A DNA stretch of 64,000 nucleotides from Gemmatimonadaceae bacterium (GTDB lineage: Bacteria > Gemmatimonadota > Gemmatimonadetes > Gemmatimonadales > Gemmatimonadaceae). A program made the translations under genes and the position numbers. The stretch spans positions 1-64,000 of the forward strand of contig JANJUF010000104.1 of assembly GCA_024710705.1 (NCBI GenBank), in the 5' to 3' direction. The notes beneath the pieces are model-generated. The model saw only the letters and a program-made list of their open reading frames with translations. It was not told the origin of the DNA and did no database searches. Shown piece after piece: positions 27,505 through 35,054 of the stretch (within the stretch, counting starts at the first letter, position 1; each line of letters begins with the position of its first letter).

Positions 27505-28914
27505 GCGCCCGTACTGCCCACCCTCCGAGCGCGTGAGCTTCCGCCGCGCCACGAGGGCCTCGAGCACCAGTTCGCAGGCCGCCACCAGCGCATCGTCATC
27601 CTCGCTCGGCAGCGAGGAGGCGACGATCATCTCGATGAGGCCCGGCACCGTGGCGAAGCCAGCGCGCGCGCCGGCCCCGGTGGCATCGTCGCTCACCTGC
27701 AGCGCCGACCCGGTGTCGAACCACATCACGATCTCGTCGAGATTGAGGCGGCTCTCGCGCTCCTTGAGCGTGGCGTCGGCGGCGCGCCGGATCAACTCGC
27801 GGGCGATCACCGCGCCGCCCACGAGCTCGCCTTCGTACTCGAGCTCAATCTTCCCGGTGATGGCCGGCAGCGCCGCGTAAAGATCGGCCAGGCGCGGCAC
27901 CACCGCCTTCTCGCCGAGGCGCACCGCCCGCCGCTCGGCGTTGGACACGATGTTCTCCAGCAGCGTGATGGAGAGTCGCTGCGAGACTCCCGAGCGCTGG
28001 TCCACCCGCTTCTCCTTGCGCGCCTCGAAGGCCACGCGCTCGGCCACCTCGGCCACCAGCTCCGGCACGCGCACCGGGAGGCCATCGCGCTGCGTCCACG
28101 CTTCCTGCTGCGTGATCTCCAGCGCCAGGTCCACGGTCGCCGGATAGTGCGTCTGGATCTCCGACCCGATGCGGTCCTTGAGCGGCGTGATGATCTTGCC
28201 GCGCGCCGTGTAGTCCTCGGGGTTCGCCGTGAAGGCCAGGACCACGTCGAGGGCGAGGCGCACGGGGTAGCCCTTGATCTGCACGTCGCCTTCCTGCATC
28301 ACGTTGAAGAGTCCCACCTGCACCTTGCCGGCGAGATCGGGGAGCTCGTTCAGCGCGAAGATCCCGCGGTTGGCCCGCGGGAGCATGCCGTAGTGGATCG
28401 AAAGCTCGTCGGAGAAGAGGTGCCCGCCGCGCGCGGCCTTGATGGGATCGAGGTCGCCGATGAGGTCGGCCACGGTCACGTCCGGCGTGGCGAGCTTCTC
28501 GACGTAGCGCTGGTCTGGCGAGAGCCAGGCGATGGGCGTGTCCTCACCGGCCTGCGCGATCAGGTCGCGCCCGAACTTGGAGATCGGCGCGAAGGGGTCG
28601 TCGTTCACTTCGCTGCCGGCGATCACGGGAATCGCCGAATCGAGCAGCGTGGTCAGCGCCCGCAGGATGCGCGACTTGGCCTGCCCGCGCGTGCCGAGCA
28701 GGATGAAGTGATGCCGCGAGAGCAGGGCGTTCACGATCTGCGGCATGACGGTGTCCTCGTAGCCGAGGACGCCCTTGAAGAGCGGCTGGCCGTCGCCAAT
28801 GCGCGCGAGGAGGTTGGCGCGCAGCTCGTCCTTCACGGAGCGTCCGCGCCTGGGGGCCCTGCCGTACTCCGAGGCGCGCAGGGCGCCGAGGGTCTTCGGG
28901 AGCGTCTTCGTCAC
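27451..28914 (-). CDS. MoxR/magnesium-chelatase-type AAA ATPase with degenerate Walker motifs
   Basis: The 487-residue protein begins at a GTG. It has a chelatase-I/MoxR-like AAA core: HHFILLGTRGQAKS as Walker A (G74 to S81, with Ala where the last Gly of GxxGxGK normally is), and GIFALNELPDLAGKVQVGLFNVMQEG as Walker B and pre-sensor region (N189 E190 instead of Asp-Glu). It continues with LAFTANPEDYTARGKIITPLKDRIG as sensor 1 and arginine-finger region. Helical C-terminal domain follows. It likely partners the VWA protein at 23923. Altered Walker residues may slow or abolish ATP turnover. Confidence 0.82.
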   Translation of the reverse strand: MTKTLPKTLGALRASEYGRAPRRGRSVKDELRANLLARIGDGQPLFKGVLGYEDTVMPQIVNALLSRHHFILLGTRGQAKSRILRALTTLLDSAIPVIAGSEVNDDPFAPISKFGRDLIAQAGEDTPIAWLSPDQRYVEKLATPDVTVADLIGDLDPIKAARGGHLFSDELSIHYGMLPRANRGIFALNELPDLAGKVQVGLFNVMQEGDVQIKGYPVRLALDVVLAFTANPEDYTARGKIITPLKDRIGSEIQTHYPATVDLALEITQQEAWTQRDGLPVRVPELVAEVAERVAFEARKEKRVDQRSGVSQRLSITLLENIVSNAERRAVRLGEKAVVPRLADLYAALPAITGKIELEYEGELVGGAVIARELIRRAADATLKERESRLNLDEIVMWFDTGSALQVSDDATGAGARAGFATVPGLIEMIVASSLPSEDDDALVAACELVLEALVARRKLTRSEGGQYGRSVRRQGGFPPEHPEREE

Positions 28915-29144
28915 TGTCTTTGCGTCTCGTTTCGTGAGGGCGTTGCTGATACTAACGCTTTGCGCTGCTCGCTAGTTCTCCTTCAGCGCGTGTGGTCGGG
29001 GGCGGCCCCCCGGTTTCGGGCCCAACGCCTTAGACGCTGCGAGCCTCGCCAAACTGCGGCGAGGCTCGCAGCGTGTAAGCGCGTGGGCTGAGCGAATGGG
29101 GGCTCGGCTGACCGACCGCGCGTGCTGTAGTTCAGCCGTAAAGG
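28915..29144. other. 230-nt intergenic region with hairpins and no gene
   Basis: I find no convincing coding frame in this stretch. It holds a 69-nt imperfect palindrome (29020-29088, separate entry), a small C/G hairpin around 28998-29013 and TTAGTATCAG near 28950 on the minus strand. It separates the Mo oxidoreductase operon end from the ATPase promoter region on the same strand. Confidence 0.5.
29020..29088. repeat. long imperfect palindrome, terminator or attC-like
   Basis: Two 31-nt arms (29020-29050 and 29058-29088) flank a 7-nt loop. The inner 17 bp are perfect; the outer part has five mismatched positions, and 26 of 31 pair. The ends read GCCCAACGC on one side and GCGTGGGC on the other. 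This resembles integron attC R boxes with one base missing. It lies 57 nt after the Mo oxidoreductase stop, so it may simply terminate that operon; there is no U-tract. Confidence 0.5.
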
Positions 29145-31238
29145 CTAAGAAACCGACCGAACCTCGACGAGATTGTCGTAGAACACCGGCCCGCCGCCCA
29201 TGTCGGTCAACCGCTGCGAGGTGGTCGCGTTCACGTTGCGCCCGTCGCTCGAGAGCTTCGCCCACCACACGCCAGGCGCCCAGGCCACGCCTTCGCGGAT
29301 CCCTTCGCGAATCCGCGCCCGCGCCTTGAAGTGCCCGCGGTCGTTCTGCACCACCACCATCGCCCCCTCGGCGATGCCGCGCTTCTCGGCGTCGCGCGGG
29401 TGCAGGGCCAGTTCCGGCTCACGCGCCGCGCGCTGCAGCGAGCCCACGTTCACGAACGAGGAGTTCATGAACTGGTGCGCCGGCGAACTCACCAGCGCCA
29501 ACGGATACTTCGCCGCGAGTTCCGGCACGTTCTCGGGGAACTCGTGCGGCGGCGTGAACGTCGGCACGGGGTCGAGCCCCATCTGTGCCATCCGCTCCGA
29601 GTAGAACTCGCACTTGCCGCTCGGCGTCAGGAAGCCGCCGTTGGCAAAGGGCGCGAACGGTCGCGGCAGGTTGAGGCGCGCCCATCCGTGCTCGGAGAGC
29701 GACTCCCAGGTCACCGTGGCCATCCGCGGGTCCTTTCCGCTCACCGCCTGCTTCACCAGGGTGACGTCGTCATCCTGCAGCGCCGGATGATCGAGCCCCA
29801 TGCGCGCCGCGAGTCGGCGGAAGATCTCGGTGTTCGGCAGGGCCTGCCCCAACGGCGCCACGGCCGGCGTGTTCAGCGTCGCATAGAGATGGCCGTAGGA
29901 AAAGTGCACATCCCAGTGCTCCACCTGCGTCGTCGCCGGCAGGACCCAGTCGGCGTGGTCGGCAGTGTCAGTGCGGAAGTGCTCGAGCACCACGAGGAAC
30001 AGATCCTCGCGCCGCATCCCCTCAGTCACCTTCAGGTGGTCGGGCGCGATGGCGGCGGGATTCGAGTTGTAGACGACCATCGCCATCACCGGCGGTCCGC
30101 CCACGCCCGCATCGGGCTTGGTGAGCGCATCGCCGAGCAAGGACATGTTGACGGTGCGCGTGCCAGGAGGCGAGAGGTCCTCGCGGTGCAGTGCCGGCCG
30201 GTTGAAGGCGAAGTTGGCGCTCGAGCTGAGCTGTACGCCGCCCCCGGGTCGGCGCCAGTGTCCGGTCACCGCCGGCAGGCAGGCGATGGTGCGCACCGCC
30301 ATCGCGCCGCCGCCGTGTCGCTGCAGTCCGTAGTTGATGCGCACGAAGGCCGATTTGGCGCGCCCGTACTGGCGCGCCAGCGCGACGATCCGTTCCGCCG
30401 GGATGCCGGTGATCTGCGCGACCTTGGCCGGCGGATACTCCAACACCCGCGTGCACAACGCTTCCGAACCGACCGTGTGCTGCGCGATGTACTCGTCGTC
30501 CTGCAGGCCCTCAGCGAAGATGACGTGCATCATGCCAAGAGCCAGCGCGGCGTCGGTGCCCGGCCGGATGGAGATCCACTCATCGCACTGCTCGGCGGTG
30601 CGGGTTCGGATGGGATCGATGCACAGTACCGGCGCGCCGTTGGCGCGCGCCTCGAGCACGTGGGGCCAGAGGTGCGGATTGGACGTCAGCGTGTTCGTGC
30701 CCCAGAGGATGACCAGATCGCTGTTGCGCACCTCCTCGGCGTCGGCGCCGATGCTCGCGCCCACCGTCATGCGCATGCCCATCATCCCGGCCGTCGCGCA
30801 GATGGTGCGATCGAGCTTGGACGCGCCGATCAGGTGGAAGAAGCGCCGATCCATCGATTCGCCCTGCAGCAGCCCCATCGTGCCCGCGTACGAGTAGGGG
30901 AGGATGCTCTGCGGGCCATGCTTCGACGCGCGAATGGCGTTGAGCTTCTCGGCGATGGCCGCCAGCGCCTCGTCCCACGAGGCCTCAACGAACTGTCCGC
31001 TGCCCTTTGGCCCAACGCGCCGCAGCGGCGTGAGGACGCGGTCGGGATGGTAGGTGCGCTCGAGGTAGCGATTCACCTTCGTGCAGAGGAATCCCTGCGT
31101 GAAGGGATGCGCCTTGTCGCCTTGGATTCTCGTGGCCTTCCCGTCCTCGACGGTGATCAGCGTGGCGCAGCAGTCGGGACAGTCGAGCGGGCAGGAGCCG
31201 CGCACGACGGTGGCGCCGGGGGCGAGGGTCGCGCTCAT
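29145..31238 (-). CDS. molybdopterin-dependent oxidoreductase with N-terminal 4Fe-4S site
   Basis: The 697-residue protein belongs to the DMSO reductase superfamily. N-terminal cysteines C16, C20, C24 and C52 (CPLDCPDCC and GFLCTK) form the 4Fe-4S site. C147 in TICATAG lies where family members place the Mo ligand (inference). Later blocks ILWGTNTLTSNPHLWPHV, ADWVLPATTQVEHWDV and the C-terminal molydopterin-dinucleotide domain (LVSSPAHQFMNSSF) fit. There is no Tat signal, so it is probably cytoplasmic. The substrate is unknown. Its ATG overlaps the ygfZ stop (ATGA), an informative neighbour because YgfZ supports Fe-S enzymes. Confidence 0.9.
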   Translation of the reverse strand: MSATLAPGATVVRGSCPLDCPDCCATLITVEDGKATRIQGDKAHPFTQGFLCTKVNRYLERTYHPDRVLTPLRRVGPKGSGQFVEASWDEALAAIAEKLNAIRASKHGPQSILPYSYAGTMGLLQGESMDRRFFHLIGASKLDRTICATAGMMGMRMTVGASIGADAEEVRNSDLVILWGTNTLTSNPHLWPHVLEARANGAPVLCIDPIRTRTAEQCDEWISIRPGTDAALALGMMHVIFAEGLQDDEYIAQHTVGSEALCTRVLEYPPAKVAQITGIPAERIVALARQYGRAKSAFVRINYGLQRHGGGAMAVRTIACLPAVTGHWRRPGGGVQLSSSANFAFNRPALHREDLSPPGTRTVNMSLLGDALTKPDAGVGGPPVMAMVVYNSNPAAIAPDHLKVTEGMRREDLFLVVLEHFRTDTADHADWVLPATTQVEHWDVHFSYGHLYATLNTPAVAPLGQALPNTEIFRRLAARMGLDHPALQDDDVTLVKQAVSGKDPRMATVTWESLSEHGWARLNLPRPFAPFANGGFLTPSGKCEFYSERMAQMGLDPVPTFTPPHEFPENVPELAAKYPLALVSSPAHQFMNSSFVNVGSLQRAAREPELALHPRDAEKRGIAEGAMVVVQNDRGHFKARARIREGIREGVAWAPGVWWAKLSSDGRNVNATTSQRLTDMGGGPVFYDNLVEVRSVS

Positions 31239-32203
31239 GCGATGGCCGCCGTGCGTGCGCGGATCTCGCCGTCGGGCGTCCGCACCACCACTTCGCTGCC
31301 CGGCTCGACTTCGCGACGCAGCATCGCGAGCGCCAGGGGCCCGCGCGTGGCCGAGACGACGCTCGAACGTACGTCCCCGACTTCCTTGCCTTCGGCGTCC
31401 ACCACGCGGGCGCCCGTGGGCAGGCGTTGGGCGGCGCTCAGCCAGCGCAGGTGACGGTTCACGTGCCCACGGAAGTGGATGCGCGCGACGACTTCCTGTC
31501 CGGTGTAGCAGCCCTTATTGAACGAGATGGCGCCGAGCACGTCGAGATTCGCTTCCTGCGGGATCGTCTCCGCGTCCATGTCCACGCCGAAGCGGGGAAG
31601 CCCACGCTCCACCCGCGCCGCTTCGACCACCTCCTCGCTCGCTTCGGCGAGACCTGCGCGTCCGAGCGCGGCACGCAGCGACGCCACCGCATCGGGTGCG
31701 CCGATCACGTCGAATCCCGGCACGCTGAAGTCAGCGGAGCGCACGACGTCGAACGTTCCGTCAGGCGAGCGCAGGATGCCGACAGGCGAGCGCAGGATGC
31801 CGAATGGCGACAGCGCCTCGAGCGCCGCCGCGTCCACACCGACGGCAGGGGCAAGTTGCGCCGCCACGGCCGGACCATATACACCCAGGCACGCGGTGGC
31901 GTCGGTGACGGTCGCGTACTTGGCCATGCGCGGATTCACGAACTTGCGGATCATCGCCACGAAAGGCTCGCCGGAACTGGCCTCGCCATCCACCAGCAGG
32001 TCCGCGCCGCGATCGAACACGCGCAGCATCGCGATCACGCGCCCTTTCGGCGTGAGCGCCACGGCGCGCTGCCCCTGTCCGGCCGCGAGCGACAGCACGT
32101 CACTGGTCACGAGACCGCCGAGGGCCTCCTTGGCCTTCTCGCCGGCGAAGGTGATGCGAAAGCGGGCGCTGCGGTCCACCAGGAACGTCGGCATCGCGCT
32201 CAT
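31235..32203 (-). CDS. ygfZ: YgfZ/GcvT-fold folate-binding protein
   Basis: The 322-residue tetrahydrofolate-binding protein helps maintain Fe-S clusters. The YgfZ signature K-G-C-Y-x-G-Q-E is intact in FNKGCYTGQEVVARIHFRG, preceded by VERGLPRFGVDMDAETIPQEANLD. The N-terminal domain starts AMPTFLVDRSARFRITFAGEKA. A 7-residue in-frame tandem duplication is present (GILRSPVGILRSPD, from a 21-bp DNA repeat). It is coupled by ATGA overlaps to the HAD gene upstream and the Mo/Fe-S oxidoreductase downstream. Confidence 0.92.
   Translation of the reverse strand: MSAMPTFLVDRSARFRITFAGEKAKEALGGLVTSDVLSLAAGQGQRAVALTPKGRVIAMLRVFDRGADLLVDGEASSGEPFVAMIRKFVNPRMAKYATVTDATACLGVYGPAVAAQLAPAVGVDAAALEALSPFGILRSPVGILRSPDGTFDVVRSADFSVPGFDVIGAPDAVASLRAALGRAGLAEASEEVVEAARVERGLPRFGVDMDAETIPQEANLDVLGAISFNKGCYTGQEVVARIHFRGHVNRHLRWLSAAQRLPTGARVVDAEGKEVGDVRSSVVSATRGPLALAMLRREVEPGSEVVVRTPDGEIRARTAAIA
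31762..31803 (-). repeat. perfect 21-bp tandem duplication inside ygfZ
   Basis: Two identical adjacent 21-nt units (31762-31782 and 31783-31803) encode GILRSPV and GILRSPD on the minus strand. The duplication keeps frame, and no third copy is present. Confidence 0.9.
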
Positions 32204-32877
32204 TTGGCGGCGTGGGTGACCAGCGTCCGCACGCGCTCGGGGGTGAGGTCGGCCAGCGACTCCACCCAGCTGTCGGCTTCCATGGCGTCCTGGGGCTGGA
32301 CCGGCCCGACGATCACCGAGCCGAGTCCGGCGGCGCGCGCCGCGCGCACGCCCACGACGCTGTCCTCCACCGCCAGCCCGCGCAGCACCTGGCCCGGAAA
32401 CAGCTCGGCCACGCGTTTCAGCGCTGCCTCGTAGGGGGCCGCAGCAGGCTTCGGTGCCGCATCCTCGATGGTGATCACCGGACGGAACAGCGCATCGAGT
32501 CCGCCAAGGCCGAGCACGAATTCCACCTCGCGGCGCGAGGCACGGGTGACGATCGCGAGCCGCGCCACGCTGGAAAGCCGCTCAAGCGCCGCGCGAGCGC
32601 CGGGCTGTAGCGCCAATCCCTTCCCGGCGCGCTCGGCGAAGGCGCGCTCGGCGCGAAGGCGGCAGAGCTCCGCGGCTGTCGGGTCATCGGCGGCGTCCAC
32701 CGCGGCGCGGATGCGTGTCACGCCGTCCTCCACGCTGCGCCCATCGGCGAGGCGGAACAGGTCAGCCGTCAGGACGATCCCGTCGGCGGCCATTGCTTCG
32801 GTAAGCGCGCTCGCGCGGAGGGCGGCGGTATCGGCCAGCACCCCCTCGAACTCCACGAGCAGCACGGGGACCTCCAT
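32200..32877 (-). CDS. HAD-superfamily protein with Glu replacing both motif I aspartates
   Basis: The 225-residue protein has the HAD subfamily I layout of phosphoglycolate phosphatase-like enzymes: a helical cap (about 18-85), motif II LAIVTRASRREVE, a motif III lysine in AAPKPAAAPYEAAL and motif IV VLRGLAVEDSVVGVRAARAAG. Motif I, however, reads VEFEGVLADT rather than the D-x-D-G-T/V-L consensus. E9 and E11 replace the nucleophile and the acid/base Asp. Ordinary phosphoaspartyl chemistry is therefore unlikely. It sits between glycolate oxidase genes and ygfZ. Its ATG is 9 nt after the glcF stop, with a leaderless-type hexamer across the stop. Confidence 0.85.
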   Translation of the reverse strand: MEVPVLLVEFEGVLADTAALRASALTEAMAADGIVLTADLFRLADGRSVEDGVTRIRAAVDAADDPTAAELCRLRAERAFAERAGKGLALQPGARAALERLSSVARLAIVTRASRREVEFVLGLGGLDALFRPVITIEDAAPKPAAAPYEAALKRVAELFPGQVLRGLAVEDSVVGVRAARAAGLGSVIVGPVQPQDAMEADSWVESLADLTPERVRTLVTHAAK

Positions 32878-32889
32878 ACCCGAATCCTA
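32877..32889 (-). promoter_or_regulatory. leaderless -10 (TAGGAT) made from the glcF TAG stop
   Basis: On the minus strand GTTAGGAT is followed by TCGGGT and the ATG at 32877. The glcF stop codon (32887-32889) is the first half of the hexamer (32884-32889). It could give HAD, ygfZ and the Mo oxidoreductase their own transcript. Confidence 0.5.
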
Positions 32890-34176
32890 ACGGGTCGTGG
32901 GGTCCTGCGCGTAGGCGGCGTCGAGGAGCTCCACCGGGTGACGGGTGATCACCTGACTGCCCGAAAGCAGCAGCCCGCCGCCGATCTGCATCAGGCAGCC
33001 GGGATTGGCGGTGGTCACGGTACGCACCCCGGCCTGGGCGATCTCTTTCAGCTTCGGCGCCAGCACCCGGGCGGCCACCTCGGGTTGGACGAGGTTGAAG
33101 ATCCCGGCGCTCCCGCAACATTGGTCGCTGGCGGGAAGGGGACGGGCCGTGACGGACCCGGTGGCTTCCAACACCTGCAGCGGCGGCGCGGTAATCCGTT
33201 GCCCATGCTCGAGGTGGCAGGGCGCGTCCCAGGCCACGGCCTCAGGATCGGACGCGCGCGGGGTGGGGCGCGGGCCGGCTGCGGCGAGGAGCGCGTGCAC
33301 ATCCTGCACGCGTGCGCTGAACGCCGCGGCGCGCCGCGCCCAGCGCCGGTCGCTGGCGAGCAGATGCCCGTAGCTCCGGCACATCGCACCGCAGCCAGCC
33401 GAATTCATGACGACCACCTCGGCGCCGCTGGCCTCGAACGCGGCGATGTTGGTCTTCGCCAACTCGCGCGCCGTGTCGGCATCACCCGCGTGCGCGTGGA
33501 GCGCACCGCAGCAGACTTGCCCCTCGGTGGCATGCATCCGGTACCCATTCACCGTCAGCACGCGTTCCGTGGCACGGTTCAGTTCGGGGAAGAGTCCTTC
33601 CATCACGCAGCCGGAGAGCAGCGTGGCCGTGCCCCCTGTATGCTGGTGGCGCGGCACCCACGGCTCCGCGGGCGGCCGGGAGGTGCTAGCGAGCATGGCG
33701 GCCGGCATCGCGAGTCGGGGCGGGAGCAGTCGCGTGGACAACCGCGCCAGGCCGCTCTCGCGCAGTGCGCGCGCCAGCAGCAACGCAGGCCGCAGCAGCC
33801 ACTCGTGCGCGAAGACCGCCAACACCGCGCGTGCCATCCACGGCAGGGGGCGGTGTGCCGCGATGGTCTCGCGCGCGGCCTCGAGCACTGCGCCGTACGG
33901 CACGCCGCTGGGGCAGGCCGTCTCGCAAGCGCGGCAGCCGAGGCAGCGGTCGAGGTGGCGCGTGGCATCGGCATCGTCCGGTGCGACGCGACCCTCGAGC
34001 ATCGCGCGCATCAGAACGAGCCGTCCGCGCGGCGAGTCGTTCTCATCCTCCAGCGCGAGGTAGGTCGGGCAGGCGGGCAGGCAGAATCCGCAGTGCACAC
34101 AGGCGTCAATGCCTGACTTCGCCTGCTCCAACGGCGAGCCAGGCAGCGCGCAGTGCGCCATCGTTTGCGCGCTCAT
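32887..34176 (-). CDS. glcF: glycolate oxidase iron-sulfur subunit
   Basis: The 429-residue protein has two 4Fe-4S ferredoxin motifs near the N-terminus (CVHCGFCLPACP and CLGCRACETACP). Two CCG/cysteine-rich domains follow: LLSGCVMEGLF with VCCGALHAHAGD, and DAPCHLEHGQR with QCCGSAGIFNL. This is the GlcF plan for passing electrons from the flavoprotein subunits to the quinone pool. The ATG at 34176 overlaps the glcE stop (ATGA). It is part of glcD-glcE-glcF. Confidence 0.95.
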   Translation of the reverse strand: MSAQTMAHCALPGSPLEQAKSGIDACVHCGFCLPACPTYLALEDENDSPRGRLVLMRAMLEGRVAPDDADATRHLDRCLGCRACETACPSGVPYGAVLEAARETIAAHRPLPWMARAVLAVFAHEWLLRPALLLARALRESGLARLSTRLLPPRLAMPAAMLASTSRPPAEPWVPRHQHTGGTATLLSGCVMEGLFPELNRATERVLTVNGYRMHATEGQVCCGALHAHAGDADTARELAKTNIAAFEASGAEVVVMNSAGCGAMCRSYGHLLASDRRWARRAAAFSARVQDVHALLAAAGPRPTPRASDPEAVAWDAPCHLEHGQRITAPPLQVLEATGSVTARPLPASDQCCGSAGIFNLVQPEVAARVLAPKLKEIAQAGVRTVTTANPGCLMQIGGGLLLSGSQVITRHPVELLDAAYAQDPTTR

Positions 34177-35054
34177 GCCAGCTCGCCCAGGAGGCCGCGG
34201 TTGAGCACCTGCCGCGGGTCGAACGCCGTCTTCAGTCGCCGTGAGAGGTCGTTCCAGCGCCAGTGCGTGGCGCGCGGCGGTGGGCCTCCCTCGGCGCGCA
34301 CGATCGCCCACTCCGAGGCATCGCGTGTTTCACAGCGCCCGAGGGCGAAGAGCGCCCGCCGCGATGCCGCCACGAACTCAGCGTTGCCGCCGAGCCGCAC
34401 CAGCCACGCGGTGCCCTGGGCACCCATCCCGAAGGGCACGCAGGCGAGGGGCGCGAGCGGCGCACCGAGCCAAGCGGCGACCGCATCGTCGTCTGCGACG
34501 TGAAGCAGCCAGGTCTCATCCACCGCCGGCCGCGCGCGCAGCCGTAGGTGTACGTCGGTGATGACGCCGAGCGTGCCCCACGCGCCGGTCATCAGGCGGG
34601 TAAGATCGAAGCCGGCCACGTTCTTCACGACGCGGCCTCCGGCGCGGAGGATCCGTCCGTGGCCATCCACGCACTCGAGGCCGAGCACAAGATCGCGCGG
34701 GCGTCCGAGTGTGGCGGCGAAGGGCCCGCTCGTAGCCGTGGCGATGGTCGCACCGACGGTCGCATTGTCGGTGCCCCACGGGAGGAGGGGACACCACTGG
34801 CCGTGGGCCGCCGTGACCGCGTCCAGCTCGCGCAACGTGGTGGCCGCGCCGACGCTGATGGTGAGGTCGTCAGGCACATAGGCGCGCACGCCGCGCAGGG
34901 CGTCGAGATGCAGCTCGTGCGCCGCCTGCACCGGGTGCCCGGCATCCAGCCAGGTCCCAGCGGCGCAGATCCGCAGGCCGTCGTCGGCGCCACGCACGAT
35001 CTCGGCGAGTTCCTCCACGGACCGCGGCGCGATCACGCCCGAAATCGCGCTCAT
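34173..35054 (-). CDS. glcE: glycolate oxidase FAD-binding subunit GlcE
   Basis: The 293-residue protein has a compact PCMH-type FAD domain: VRAYVPDDLTISVGAATTLRELD, then LPWGTDNATVGATIATATSGP, and GGRVVKNVAGFDLTRLMTGAWGTLGVIT. The short C-terminal part ends RRLKTAFDPRQVLNRG, as in GlcE. It works with GlcD and GlcF to oxidise glycolate to glyoxylate. It overlaps both neighbours by ATGA. Confidence 0.94.
   Translation of the reverse strand: MSAISGVIAPRSVEELAEIVRGADDGLRICAAGTWLDAGHPVQAAHELHLDALRGVRAYVPDDLTISVGAATTLRELDAVTAAHGQWCPLLPWGTDNATVGATIATATSGPFAATLGRPRDLVLGLECVDGHGRILRAGGRVVKNVAGFDLTRLMTGAWGTLGVITDVHLRLRARPAVDETWLLHVADDDAVAAWLGAPLAPLACVPFGMGAQGTAWLVRLGGNAEFVAASRRALFALGRCETRDASEWAIVRAEGGPPPRATHWRWNDLSRRLKTAFDPRQVLNRGLLGELA

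Noticed and set aside
28960-29140. Possible tRNA or small structured RNA in the hairpin-rich spacer
   Set aside because: No cloverleaf, T-loop consensus or anticodon arm can be formed; the structure is a single long palindrome plus short GC hairpins.
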